From: DATDPM01 sp963841995
GTDB lineage: Bacteria; Pseudomonadota; Alphaproteobacteria; DATDPM01
Direction: 5' to 3'
Assembly: GCA_963841995.1 (NCBI GenBank)
Contig: CAWJEX010000002.1
Location: 231,814 to 295,813, forward strand
Length of the DNA stretch: 64,000 nt
The position numbers were made by a program, and so were the translations under genes. The stretch's first letter is position 1; every line of letters begins with the position of its first letter. Of the stretch, positions 1-8,726 are shown piece after piece. The notes beneath the pieces were generated by a model. That model saw only the letters and a program-made list of their open reading frames with translations. It was not told the DNA's origin and searched no databases.

Positions 1-58
1 GGTAGCGCTGCCGCAGCTCACCGACGTTGCGCTGCCCTTCCCGGGAGGCGCGGCATGA
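1..58 (+). CDS. C-terminal end of RIT tyrosine recombinase A (cut by window edge)
   Basis: The last 18 codons of the first recombinase of the trio, identical to the end of the gene at 20814-22052. The stop codon overlaps the next start by 4 bases (ATGA), so the genes are translationally coupled. Catalytic residues lie outside the window, so nothing can be said about whether this copy is intact. Confidence 0.85.
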   Translation, partial: VALPQLTDVALPFPGGAA

Positions 59-987
59 GCAGCTTCGCCAAAGAACTGGCCGACAGGGTCGAGGGCTATA
101 TCGCGCTACGTCGCTCGCTTGGCTATGCGTTCCAGAAGCAGACCGCGATATTGCGCGCATTGGCCCGATATGTGGAGGCCGGGCAGCTTGAGGGTCCCCT
201 GACACGGGACATGGCGCTCAGCTTCATTTTCTCGTGGGAAGGGACGGCCAACGGTCGCGCCATTCATCATGGGGTCGTCCGTCGCTTTTGCGAGTATCTC
301 GCTGTCTACGACGCGCGAACCGAGACGCTCGATCCTCGTGCGCTTCCCAGATCCCGCGCCATTCCGCCGCCGCGCATCCTGAGCGATATGGAGCTCGGAT
401 CGCTCATGTCAGCATGCCGTCGCGTTTCGCCGGGATATCCCCAGCGGGGCGTAGTGTTGGCGATACTGGTCGGATTGCTGGCGAGCACGGGCTTGCGGTC
501 CGGCGAAGCGCTCCGCCTCGATCGCACCGACGTCGATCTCGTCGATGGCGTCCTGCACATCAGGAGGACCAAGTTCCGCAAGGATCGTCTGGTTCCGGTC
601 CACACCACGACGCTGGGGGCGCTACGCAAGTACGCGCGGCATCGCGATGCAGCATTTCCGGCGCCGAAGGATTGCGCATTTTTTCTCAGCTCGCGTGGCA
701 ACCGACTATCGCCGGCAGGACTCCATTTGGCGTTCAGCGCAGCCTGCGAGCTTGCCGGTCTCGACAGCGACAAGGCTTTGAGGCCACATGACCTGCGGCA
801 CCGCTTTGCCGTCACGCGTCTTGTCGCCTGGCATCGAGAGAAGGCCGATGTGCAAGCGTTGTTGCCCTTGCTGGCAACCTATCTCGGCCACGCCCGCTAC
901 ACCGATACCGCCTATTACGTAACGGGCACGGCCGACCTGCTGGGCATGGCGGCTGACCGCGCCTTCATCAGTGGAGGCGCGTCATGA
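55..987 (+). CDS. RIT tyrosine recombinase B, copy 1
   Basis: A 310-aa site-specific tyrosine recombinase, the middle member of the trio. The catalytic set is visible: Arg148 in STGLRSGEAL, the HDLRH box at 245-249, His279 in YLGHA and the nucleophile Tyr287/288 in TAYYV. The N-terminal ~100 residues form the SAM-like DNA-binding domain. It is identical to the gene at 22049-22981. It overlaps both neighbours by ATGA, so all three recombinases are probably made in fixed proportion and act together at the element ends. This copy looks intact although its partner recombinase C is broken. Confidence 0.92.
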   Translation: MSSFAKELADRVEGYIALRRSLGYAFQKQTAILRALARYVEAGQLEGPLTRDMALSFIFSWEGTANGRAIHHGVVRRFCEYLAVYDARTETLDPRALPRSRAIPPPRILSDMELGSLMSACRRVSPGYPQRGVVLAILVGLLASTGLRSGEALRLDRTDVDLVDGVLHIRRTKFRKDRLVPVHTTTLGALRKYARHRDAAFPAPKDCAFFLSSRGNRLSPAGLHLAFSAACELAGLDSDKALRPHDLRHRFAVTRLVAWHREKADVQALLPLLATYLGHARYTDTAYYVTGTADLLGMAADRAFISGGAS

Positions 988-1992
988 GCGTACATTCCTC
1001 GCTCCCGCCGCTGCTGGAGTCCTTCTTCCGCAACCGGCTAACCAAGCAACGGAACGCGAGCCGCTCCACCATCGCCAGCTATCGTGATGCCTTGCGCATG
1101 TTGATCCTGTTTGCCTCCCAACGGACCGGTCGCAAGCCATGTGCACTGGCAGTCGAGGATCTGGACCGCGACCTCATTCTCACGTTCCTGGACGAGCTCG
1201 AGAAGAAGCGGAAGAACACGATCCAGACGCGCAATGCACGCCTGACGGCGATCCGGTCATTTTTCCATCATGTGGCGGCGAACGATCCTGCATCGCTCGG
1301 CATCGCACAGCGCGTCCTCGCCATCCCCGTCAAGAAGTCGCACACCGAGGTGACGCATCATCTCGCACGACACGAGCTTGACGCCATCATTGACGCGCCG
1401 AATCAGCGAACGCCGCGGGGGCGCCGAGATCGGGTATTGCTGCTTTTCCTCGCACGCACCGGCGCGCGTGTTTCCGAGGCGCTCGGCGTGGATGCCTGCG
1501 ATCTTCGGCTCGATCGCCCGCGACCACAGGTGCTCTTGTGCGGTAAGGGGCGCAAGGAGCGGATCGTGCCGATGCCGGACGATCTCGTCAAAGCGCTGAA
1601 GGCGTTGATGAGCGAGCGTGGAGTTCGAGCACTATGAGGTGCGCCCGCTCTTCGTGGGCACAAACGGGACACGATTGACACGCTTCGGAGCGACCCACAT
1701 CGTACGGCGGGCTGTCGCCGCGGCCATGGCGAACACGCCAGAACTGGCGCGCAAATCCATTTCGCCGCATGTCTTTCGACATTCGCTCGCGATGATGCTG
1801 CTGCAGTCAGGGGTGGACCTTCTGACCATCCAGGCCTGGCTTGGGCACTCACAAGTCGCCACAACGCATCGCTACGCTGCGGCCGATGTCGAGATGATGC
1901 GTCGCGGACTGGACAAGGCGGGTGTCTCAGGGAAACAGCCGGCGCGGTTCCAACCCAAGGATAGGGTGCTGCAGCTGCTGGAAAGCATCTGA
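984..1992 (+). pseudogene. RIT tyrosine recombinase C, copy 1, frameshifted
   Basis: The third recombinase of the trio. Compared with the intact copy at 22978-23985 there is one extra T at about 1624, after codon 213. The first reading frame therefore ends at 1637, while the catalytic HVFRH, LGHSQ and HRYAA motifs continue in another frame to 1992. The Arg of the catalytic set (RTGARVSEAL, about residue 162) lies before the break and the His-Arg-His-Tyr part after it, so no active enzyme is expected from this copy. A sequencing error is the alternative, but the sister copy is clean at this point. Confidence 0.9.
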
Positions 1993-1993
1993 G

Positions 1994-2077
1994 TATTATG
2001 TGGCGGCAAAGCCCACCATCACCGCGGAATTACGCGCCATGAGGCCGCGCCGCCACATATCTGCGCCCGACACATAT
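1994..2077 (+). repeat. RIT terminal inverted repeat (right end), copy 1
   Basis: An 84-bp segment identical to 23987-24070 and the exact reverse complement of 20669-20752. It starts two bases after the recombinase C stop codon and ends in ACACATAT. The following GAAAGGAT is IS66 tnpB target DNA and occupies the place of the ATACGGAT core at the other copy. Confidence 0.93.
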
Positions 2078-2194
2078 GAAAGGATCGGCCTTCATCGCTT
2101 CGCGTACCAGAGCAGCGAGACCCTCGGCCCCTTTTCGAAAGTCGACAGGCTTCGTCGCCACCATCACCCGGACCGCACCTGTCGGGCCAATCAC
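2078..2194 (-). pseudogene. tnpB: IS66 TnpB, N-terminal 39 codons (cut by RIT)
   Basis: A GTG start at 2194 overlaps the tnpA stop (GTGA). The 39 codons read as the conserved TnpB start, with KPVDFRKGAEGLAALV, ending in ADPF exactly where RIT copy 1 begins. In intact IS66 TnpB proteins the DPF/DPY is followed by SGH. The insertion point is the same codon as in the second IS66 element of this window. Confidence 0.85.
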
Positions 2195-2643
2195 GAGGAC
2201 GCTTTCAACGCGCGGATCACTGCCGCAATCGTCTTCGCTTCCGCGCCGCGGCCGATCCGGACCGTCGCGCCGTCGATCTCGATTTCAACAACACCGGGCC
2301 CGTGGCCGGATCTGCGCGCCGGACGAGGGTCGCGATTCGGACATTCGCTTTCCGGCATCGGCTTTTCCACAACCGCCGGCACGAACAGGGGTGACGCCAT
2401 GCCTTCACCCCTCGCAACAACCCCGCGCGCCAGCCTTCGCCAGGCAAACAGCTGCGAGTGCGTCAGCCCGTGACGGCGAGCAACCCCGCACACCGTATCG
2501 CCAGAGCTGTAGCTCTCCGCGACAATCGCCGCCTTCTCCTCCGCCGACCAATGGCGGCGACGCCCAGCTCCCGTAAATACCTCGATCCGCCGCGCCGGTG
2601 CCTCGGCCGGCTTAGACACGTGCAAACGCACTGTATCCGACAT
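2191..2643 (-). CDS. tnpA: IS66-family TnpA (HTH accessory protein)
   Basis: A 150-aa helix-turn-helix protein of the IS66 orfA type. The recognisable core is RRHWSAEEKAAIVAES followed by VARRHGLTHSQLFAWRR at about 30-70. The C-terminal third holds the usual VEIEIDGATVRIG segment. In this family TnpA is encoded upstream of TnpB and TnpC and is needed for transposition, probably through DNA binding at the ends. Its stop overlaps the tnpB start. With tnpB cut and tnpC not seen, this element is unlikely to move on its own. Confidence 0.9.
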   Translation of the reverse strand: MSDTVRLHVSKPAEAPARRIEVFTGAGRRRHWSAEEKAAIVAESYSSGDTVCGVARRHGLTHSQLFAWRRLARGVVARGEGMASPLFVPAVVEKPMPESECPNRDPRPARRSGHGPGVVEIEIDGATVRIGRGAEAKTIAAVIRALKASS

Positions 2644-2721
2644 ATGTCCAAGCTCCCTTCAGAGCACGGACATTCCATCATCAGCTTGCTTCGTGAAAGG
2701 TGGGGCCAGAACAGCGCTTAC

Positions 2722-2869
2722 GGTTCTTCCACATGTCGAGGACATCGATCATAGCCAAGGCTTCGCCTTCGGCCGCGCCGCCCTGGCGCAGATCGACGCC
2801 GTGCTCCGCGAGGAGATTGATGAACTGACCGACGACTTCGGCCGCACGCTCAAAGGATGGATAGGACAA
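2722..2869 (-). pseudogene. Unidentified gene fragment disrupted by the IS66 remnant
   Basis: About 50 codons that look coding: YPSFERAAEVVGQFINLL, then GEALAMIDVLDMWKN, running straight into the IS66 tip at 2721. The reading frame is open from a TTG at 2869, just after an in-frame stop, so this may be a gene start. I do not recognise the family. The IS insertion removes whatever followed. Confidence 0.4.
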
Positions 2870-3603
2870 GCGACGCCCTCAAAGGCGCAACCGTGACCGC
2901 CCCTGGGCACCCGCCATGTCTGTGCTTTGGGGGATCGTTAAGCTGCACTCGGTGACCCGGCTTTGGCGCTTAGCTGCCGGAAACTCAGGGACCTCCCGGA
3001 CAGCTGCGCACCGCCTCGAAGTGAGCAGGCGAACTCATGGTGTTTCCGCTTCGTAGGCGCCCTTCGATAGTAGTGACCTGAAGTATCTTTTGTACCAGCG
3101 ACATAGAGAGTTTATTGCATGGTTGACCTGACCGGCTCTTTTTATACCAGGCGGTTTGAGAGAAATTGTAATGGTCGTTCGATAAAGGCGGGAGCGTTCC
3201 CGGCAATTGGGCTAAAGCGGGCCCGGTAGCCGAGGGAGCCTCGCCGAAAACAGCCCGAAATAACGCTGGTAGCGCTCCCCCGATTTGAACCCGCCGTATT
3301 TGCCGGACAGGCGATGATATTCCCGGGTGAGGGGTTGATCGAAAACCGACAATGGCCGGCACCCACGGAGTTTGCGTCAAGCCTGCGAAAAAGCAAGGCG
3401 CTGGAAACTGCCACAGGTCCGAAGACCACCTTTATTAGGACGCGCATTAGGACGCGATCAGCTCACGCCCGAATAGTCTTGTTTTCGGGCGCCATCTCAC
3501 AGGTTGCCGCATTATTCCATTTCGCGATCAATGTTTAGTGGAGCTCGAGCCGAGCGATATCACATGGACGGGCTCTGGTGATGTAGCGCCGTGTACTGTG
3601 GGC
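2870..3603. other. Intergenic stretch without a supported gene
   Basis: Short open frames on both strands have no recognisable motif and no convincing start. GC content and composition vary, and the stretch may hold decayed mobile-element sequence. No tRNA-like cloverleaf, terminator or repeat was identified. Confidence 0.5.
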
Positions 3604-5116
3604 TTACTGCGCGGCCAATTCGCGGATGAAATCCAGCAACACCCGCGTCGCACGGCAGTCGTCCTCGTTGTAGTCCAGAATCCGTTGCTTTACAGCGGAA
3701 TCGCCTGTTTCCACCCAGCGATGGAACCATTCGATCGATGCCGCTCCGGAGGGGTGTGCGTCCCGCCAATCAAAGCCGAGATACCGCGCCAGCGTCTTGA
3801 TCGAGTAATCGTGTGTCGGCCATTCCGTGGCCTTCCTCACGACATCGTAATAAAGGTCGATTGCTCGCGACGGGTCGAATAGCGCTTCGACATCCTCTTC
3901 GGTGCACACGCACGGATACCTGGCGCGCAGCTTTCGGTAAATCGTCCGCTCATATTTCGAGTAATAAAAGATCACGGCATCCGGAGCACCTTGCATGAAT
4001 GCCCAGGCCTCGGCAAAAGCGCGCTCTTCCTGCTCCGGTGTCGGCTCGTCCGCAAAAAATGATATGAACTGTTCGGTTTTGTTGTCTTGCCCGGTCCTGG
4101 TTACGAAGCCGTGGAGATAGCAAACATCCCGAATTGGATCGACTTCGATGTCGAAGAAGAGTTCCTGTTGAACCAGCGGTAAACGCACAGGCTCCCTTAA
4201 ATACGGCGCCGAGGCGTCTGATGACAGCAGCCGCGCCCTGGCGTGAAATTTCTCCAGTGAATCCGGCCCAATTCCCGGAAAAGCGCTCTTCTTTCCATTC
4301 ATAAACTCACCCGGGTTCGCAGCAGCAAAGTCACGGATCGTCGCCACGCGGCCGACCATGGTATCGCGCTTCGCACGACCCAGCTCGGGGATGAGCGTCA
4401 GATCGTTGGCGTCGCTAAGGCGCCGCAGACAGGCCGAGTACCACACGCAGTTTTTGCATACGCCGGAGCTGTACGCCGGCAGCGTTTGCAGCGTACCTGC
4501 GACAATCTCTCGTGCCTCTGCGAGCGCTTCTTGATAATCCTGCCACAAGGTGCGCGCGTTCCGTTTTCCATAGGCCGCAGAAAAATCGTAAATGACCTCG
4601 CGTCCATGGACATCCCAGACGAAGGCGCGTCGGCCAGCAGAAACCTTAAGCTGCTCGAGGATGTCGGTATAGAGGCCGAGCTGAGCGGCGTAGTGCTTTT
4701 TCGGCTTTGCGGCTTCATCGTCCTCGGCGGAATTCGTCGCCGGCGCCGGACTTTATGTCGCCGGCGATATAGCCGCCGTCTTCGTAACGTAGAAGATCGG
4801 GGTCACCCAGAAGATCGCCCGCCGAGATCCGGCCTCCGTAAATCAGCGGCTCGCGGCGCGCCATCGCTTCGACCGTCAATCGCTCCTTCTCGTCGCCGCT
4901 ATAATGCGAGAGATCCAAAAACGGGATCTCGAGGTTCCGAATGACCTCCTTCTCGAACAGCGCCCCGCGTTCCCATAGGAGCTGGACGAACGGGCTGACC
5001 GCGTCGCGTTCAGCGGGATCCGCATAGGTGTCCATCGTGACGCGATGGGGACACTGAACCAGATCGTAGAGCATCGCAGCGGTGATCGGTCGCGTCATCG
5101 ATGAAACTCCGGTCAT
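3604..5116 (-). pseudogene. TM0106-family RecB-like nuclease, frameshifted
   Basis: A two-domain protein of about 500 aa read in two frames. The N-terminal part (ITAAMLYDLVQCPHRV, then GGYIAGDIKSG, then HYAAQLGLYTDIL) carries the D, DxK and QxxxY signatures of the PDDEXK/Cas4-RecB fold. A CKNCVWYSAC cysteine cluster follows. The C-terminal part has LFFDIEVDP and DYNEDDCRATR, typical of the RNase H-like domain of this family. The frame breaks at about 4728: 4715-5116 is one frame and the sequence below it another, with clear homology-like continuity (AEDDEAAKPKKHY). The start is ATG 5116 or, more likely, ATG 5098 (MTRPITAAM). Either a true pseudogene or a one-base sequence error. Confidence 0.8.
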
Positions 5117-5448
5117 AGCGAATCCACCGTGGAGAATTCTTCAAGCTGGGAAAGCGATCGGGATTCCTTGCCCGGTCGGGCCAGACTGGCTCAGGACACG
5201 GGTTCGAACATCATCCCAAAGCTGATCTGCACAGCTTTCGGCGCCGCTTGCGTTCGATCAGTAAACACGGCGCTCTTCATTCCTCCGCCTCGGAACCTCG
5301 ATAAGCGCCGCAGGCGTCGGCACGGGTCGCGGCGAACCGATCGGCGTCTTCGTCCCGGCCGCTCCTGTCATTCCGACCCTCCTGCCAAGACACGCTGGCC
5401 TCAAGCCATAGGCCAATCCAATATTGAGAGTGATTGCCGACTGACGGC
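5117..5448. other. Intergenic stretch, nothing recognised
   Basis: It lies between the start of the leftward nuclease gene and the end of the leftward XRE gene. Open frames here have no motif or plausible ribosome-binding site. The nuclease promoter should be in the part near 5120-5200, but no convincing -35/-10 pair stands out. Confidence 0.45.
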
Positions 5449-5682
5449 TCACTTCTTAAGGCGAACCCCCGGGCCTCCCCCGTTCTTGGGGATAAATTGA
5501 ACCCCCGCCCGCTCCAGCGCTTCCTGCACCGCGACTAGATTTCGCGCCGACGTCGCCGGCACCCCGTCGGCTGCCTCCATCCGCCTGATCGTGGAAATGC
5601 CGACGCCACTTTCGCGGGTCAGATCCTCCAGCGACCAGCGCAGCAGAGCGCGGCCCGCCCTGATCTGGTCCGATGTGATCAC
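5449..5682 (-). CDS. XRE-family transcriptional regulator
   Basis: A 77-aa Cro/CI-type helix-turn-helix protein: SDQIRAGRALLRWSLEDL, then GVGISTIRRMEAADG, then a C-terminal segment with LERAGVQFIP. I chose the GTG at 5682, the last start that keeps the whole HTH domain; upstream codons would run through the promoter region. It is divergent from the AAA+ gene, with an 18-bp palindrome between them, so it probably represses the rightward module and itself. The architecture is that of a small repressor of a mobile element or toxin module. Confidence 0.8.
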   Translation of the reverse strand: MITSDQIRAGRALLRWSLEDLTRESGVGISTIRRMEAADGVPATSARNLVAVQEALERAGVQFIPKNGGGPGVRLKK

Positions 5683-5709
5683 AAATGCTCGCCTATGTGT
5701 AAAAAACTG

Positions 5710-5738
5710 TTGACAATGAGCAATATTGCTCATATATA
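5710..5738 (+). promoter_or_regulatory. Promoter with embedded palindromic operator for the AAA+/recombinase module
   Basis: TTGACA at 5710-5715 and TATATA at 5733-5738 are separated by exactly 17 bases. The spacer is almost entirely a perfect 18-bp palindrome, ATGAGCAATATTGCTCAT (5716-5733). Extra ATGCTC half-sites lie at about 5685 and 5737. A repressor bound here would block RNA polymerase; the adjacent XRE protein is the obvious candidate. Confidence 0.8.
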
Positions 5739-5777
5739 TGCTCAAGATTATCATTTTTGGCTGTATAAGGCAAGAAA

Positions 5778-6785
5778 ATGACCGCGACAAAAGGAAAAGG
5801 CGATCCCGCCGTTCTGTGGGCCGAGCCGGGCGATTTCGCCCCCGAAATCCGGGTCGATCTGGCGATGCCGCGTGCTCGCGGCAGGCGCTTCAAGCCGCCG
5901 GAAATGATGACCGTCGTCAGCGAAATCGGCGACATGGCGAGCGAGGCCGGACAAAACATGGCGCTGCGCTACGGGCGGATCGTCGAGCCCATGCCGTTGA
6001 AGGGCGGCACAGCGGATCCGGCGGCCATCTACGCGCGTCTTGTCGCGAAGTTCCCGCATCTTGCCGATGCGGCGGCGCGCATCGTCGGCGATCTGCACCT
6101 TGGAGCCCTGGGCCACCGCCAATACGCTCATATACGCCCTCTTCTTCTCGTTGGTCCGTCCGGAATTGGGAAGACTCTGTTTGCCAAGCGGCTCGCCAGT
6201 CAGCTCAACGTCGGCTTCGGCGAATTCCCCGCCGCTGGTTCGTCCGACGACCGGGTTTTCCGCGGCACCGGCCGCGGCTGGCATTCGGCGCAGCCCGGCT
6301 TGCCGATCATCGTGATGCTGCAATCCGAATGCGCAAATCCGCTGTTCTTGATCGACGAAATCGACAAGGCAGGCGGCAGCGAAAAATCCGGCAGCATGGT
6401 GCATACGCTCCTCGGCCTTTTGGAACCGGCGACCGCCGGCACCTGGTTCGACGAAGCGCTGATGGCGCGTGCCGATCTTTCCAAGGTCTCCTGGATTTTG
6501 ACCGCGAACCGCATCGACCATCTGCCGCCTTATCTTCTCAGCCGCTTGGCGATCGTCCATTGCAAGCGCCCCGAAGCGGCTCATTTCGACCGCATCCTCG
6601 AATCCGTTCTGCGCGATATCGCCAGACAGCTGGCCATCGTCCCAGAAGATCTTCCGGAATTGCATTCCCGGGCGATCGCTTTGTTGCGTCATGCCTTCTC
6701 GCACGACGGCGATATCCGCAGGCTTCGCCGCGCCGTCGAAGCCGGGCTTGGCGCCGCTGCCGCCGGCCCGCGGCTTCTTCATTGA
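5778..6785 (+). CDS. Lon-like AAA+ ATPase
   Basis: A 335-aa AAA+ protein. Walker A is GPSGIGKT at 126-133, Walker B LFLIDEID at about 189-196, sensor 1 is the Asn of TANRI (about 244) and an arginine-finger candidate lies in LLSRLAI (about 256). The spacing resembles the ATPase domain of Lon (LLGLLEP, DLSKVSWILTAN), but there is no Lon protease domain. The first 110 residues are unassigned. It is the first gene after the palindromic operator and is followed by a GIY-YIG-like gene and a tyrosine recombinase on the same strand. A role as ATPase partner of that recombinase or nuclease is inference. Confidence 0.85.
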   Translation: MTATKGKGDPAVLWAEPGDFAPEIRVDLAMPRARGRRFKPPEMMTVVSEIGDMASEAGQNMALRYGRIVEPMPLKGGTADPAAIYARLVAKFPHLADAAARIVGDLHLGALGHRQYAHIRPLLLVGPSGIGKTLFAKRLASQLNVGFGEFPAAGSSDDRVFRGTGRGWHSAQPGLPIIVMLQSECANPLFLIDEIDKAGGSEKSGSMVHTLLGLLEPATAGTWFDEALMARADLSKVSWILTANRIDHLPPYLLSRLAIVHCKRPEAAHFDRILESVLRDIARQLAIVPEDLPELHSRAIALLRHAFSHDGDIRRLRRAVEAGLGAAAAGPRLLH

Positions 6786-6900
6786 GGTCGATGATGCCGA
6801 TTTCGAGGCCCACCATATTCGCTGCGGCGATGCCGCGATCGTCGGTCTGCTTTTAAGGAGGTCGGCAGTCGCGCCGCCTTTTCGACGATCCAGGAACCAA

Positions 6901-7650
6901 ATGATTTTCAATGCGAAGAGAAAGGACAAAGCCGTGCCCATCGACAAGCCTCTTCCTGCAGGCGTCACCTTTGAGACGGTATCGCCGGTCAGCGCCGGGA
7001 AGCGCTACCCGGTGCAACTCTCGGTGCTGCCCGGATACCGGATGTCGCTCAGTGCCGGTTTCATAAAACTGCACAAACTGGAAGCCAAGACGCTGATCCG
7101 GTTCTCGATCTGCGACGATCCGCCGACGCTGGCATTCACGGTTTCCGATCAGACCGGAACTTCCGCGGACGATTCTTGTTTCGGCCTCTACCGGAATTCC
7201 GCCGACATACGTTCGGCTTCCCGGGCCGTGGTGCCGCGCAGCTTGTTTGGGCGCTCGGCGCATCTCGAATCGATAAGACGAGAGGCGGTGCGCCGCCAGC
7301 ATCCGGTACACCTCCCGATCTATCATGACGAAACCCGGGATCTCTTTCACGTCGAGCTGCGGGCCGTCATGGAGCGGCTGTGGCGGTCGGGGGAACCGGT
7401 GCCCGTCGGCTACGCCGTCTACAGGTATATCGACGGCCCCGACATCGTCTATATCGGCCAGGGCGAAATTTCCGAGCGCTTGCGCGAGCCGCGCCGGCGG
7501 CATTGGCTTTTCGATTATGTGGAATTCACGCTGGTCAGGACCAAGACCGACGGCACGGCTTTGGAGCATTCGCTGCTCGAGGAGCATCGCGATCTCTTCG
7601 GCCGCCTGCCGCGCTACAATTCCAAGCGCGGTTCCGAACAGAAACATTGA
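6901..7650 (+). CDS. GIY-YIG-like nuclease domain protein
   Basis: A 249-aa protein; ATG 6901 is chosen because AGGA lies 9 bases upstream. The N-terminal ~150 residues are unknown. The C-terminal ~80 residues match the GIY-YIG pattern: YAVYRYIDGPDIVYIGQG, an Arg a few residues on, a Glu in ALEHSLLEEH and a final PRYNSKRG. GIY-YIG domains cut DNA in homing enzymes, UvrC and restriction enzymes. The frame is open upstream to 6691, so a longer form overlapping the AAA+ gene is possible. Its place between an ATPase and a recombinase suggests a DNA-processing module. Confidence 0.65.
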   Translation: MIFNAKRKDKAVPIDKPLPAGVTFETVSPVSAGKRYPVQLSVLPGYRMSLSAGFIKLHKLEAKTLIRFSICDDPPTLAFTVSDQTGTSADDSCFGLYRNSADIRSASRAVVPRSLFGRSAHLESIRREAVRRQHPVHLPIYHDETRDLFHVELRAVMERLWRSGEPVPVGYAVYRYIDGPDIVYIGQGEISERLREPRRRHWLFDYVEFTLVRTKTDGTALEHSLLEEHRDLFGRLPRYNSKRGSEQKH

Positions 7651-7712
7651 GCGGCATCGGTCTTGATGCCGCGGCAGCCAACGAATCTTTTTCAGAACCA
7701 AGGAGAGCCGCA

Positions 7713-8720
7713 ATGAGCCAATTCGACCCCAATCTTGTGAACGCCGTCATTCCGGCGCCGGCGTCGCTGGCGGAAGTCGTGAAACTGGCCGCGAATTTCG
7801 CCGGCAATGCGCGGGCGCCGGCAACGAGGTCGGCTTACGCGCGGGATTGGGCGGATTTCGCCGGGTGGTGCAAAGAGCACGGGGTCGCAGCACTGCCCGC
7901 CGTTCCCGGAACCGTCGCCCTCTATCTGTCGGCGCGGGCCATGCGTCTCAAGGTGTCGACGTTGGAGCGACGGCTTGCCGCCATCATCGTGGTCCACCGT
8001 TGCCACGGCTTTTTCCTCACCCGCTACGATCCGATTTTCATGGAAATATGGCGGGGGATCCGGCGGACCTTGGGCACGCTGAAACAGGGAAAGGCGCCGC
8101 TTCTCGTTGCCGACCTTACGGCGATTCTGTCCTCGCTGCCCGAATCGCTTTCCGGAATCCGCGACCGCGCCATTTTGCTTACCGGGTTTGCTGCCGCACT
8201 TCGCCGCTCCGAAATCGTGGCGCTTGACGTTTCGGACGTTACGATCACCGGCGCCGGGATGATTTTGCGCGTGCGCCGGGGGAAGACCGACCAAGAAGGG
8301 AAGGGGAGCTGGCGGGCCATTCCGAAGGGTGCCAATCCCGACACCTGCCCGGTTGGGGCATTGAAGGCGTGGATCATGGCCGCACAATTGAGCGAAGGCC
8401 CGTTGTTCCGCGCCATCGACCGGTTCGGCCGCCTGGGCGAAACGAGGCTACGCCCGGCCCGGATTGCCCGGATCGTCAAGCGCGCGATTAAGAGCCATGG
8501 CTGCGCCAAGTGCTGGAGCAGAGGCGAGATCGCGGCCAGGCAGCGGATCTTTTCGGCCCACAGCTTGCGCGCAGGCCTGGCTACTTCCGCCGCCGCCGCC
8601 GGGGTCGAGGAATCCGTCATCATGCGGCAAACCGGGCATCGCCGCCGCGACAAGGTCCAGGGTTATATTCGTCTCGGGATTCTGTTCCGGGAAAATGCCG
8701 CCGGCCGGATCGGGCTTTGA
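7713..8720 (+). CDS. Tyrosine recombinase/integrase
   Basis: A 335-aa phage-integrase-family enzyme. The catalytic set is present: Arg164/165 in AALRRSEIVAL, Lys191 in RRGKTD, HSLR at 283-286, His309 in TGHRR and nucleophile Tyr318 in VQGYIRLG. The N-terminal SAM-like domain spans about 15-115. ATG 7713 follows AAGGAGA; the frame is open further upstream but that would overlap the GIY-YIG gene. It ends 7 bases before a cluster of short repeats and a large hairpin, where its attachment site might lie. It is unrelated in sequence to the RIT recombinases of this window. Confidence 0.9.
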   Translation: MSQFDPNLVNAVIPAPASLAEVVKLAANFAGNARAPATRSAYARDWADFAGWCKEHGVAALPAVPGTVALYLSARAMRLKVSTLERRLAAIIVVHRCHGFFLTRYDPIFMEIWRGIRRTLGTLKQGKAPLLVADLTAILSSLPESLSGIRDRAILLTGFAAALRRSEIVALDVSDVTITGAGMILRVRRGKTDQEGKGSWRAIPKGANPDTCPVGALKAWIMAAQLSEGPLFRAIDRFGRLGETRLRPARIARIVKRAIKSHGCAKCWSRGEIAARQRIFSAHSLRAGLATSAAAAGVEESVIMRQTGHRRRDKVQGYIRLGILFRENAAGRIGL

Positions 8721-8726
8721 ATCGGG

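Larger units (their letters stand above)
1..2077 (+). mobile_element. RIT (recombinase-in-trio) element, right part, copy 1
   Basis: This stretch repeats positions 21995-24070 almost base for base; the only difference I found is one extra T at about 1624. It holds the end of the first recombinase, all of the second and a frameshifted third, then the 84-bp terminal repeat ending at 2077. The left part lies outside the window. Identity stops at 2077, where IS66-type tnpB sequence begins. Three overlapping tyrosine recombinase genes between long inverted repeats is the defining RIT organisation. The same orientation as the second copy means the roughly 22 kb between them could be lost by recombination. 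Confidence 0.93.
2078..2721 (-). mobile_element. IS66-family element remnant (tnpA and start of tnpB), interrupted by RIT
   Basis: The outer end is the typical IS66 tip GTAAGCG read on the minus strand (2715-2721). Inside come tnpA and the first 39 codons of tnpB, where the RIT element begins. The rest of the IS, including tnpC, lies left of the window or is lost. TnpA differs strongly from the one at 24184-24612, so this is a different IS66 type, not a copy of that element. Confidence 0.85.

Noticed and set aside
2985..3447. Leftward open frames in the 3 kb gap
   Set aside because: No recognisable domain, overlapping one another in different frames, and no ribosome-binding site.
5751..6968. 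405-codon open frame on the minus strand
   Set aside because: Antisense to the AAA+ ATPase, which has Walker A and B motifs, a promoter and a plausible start.
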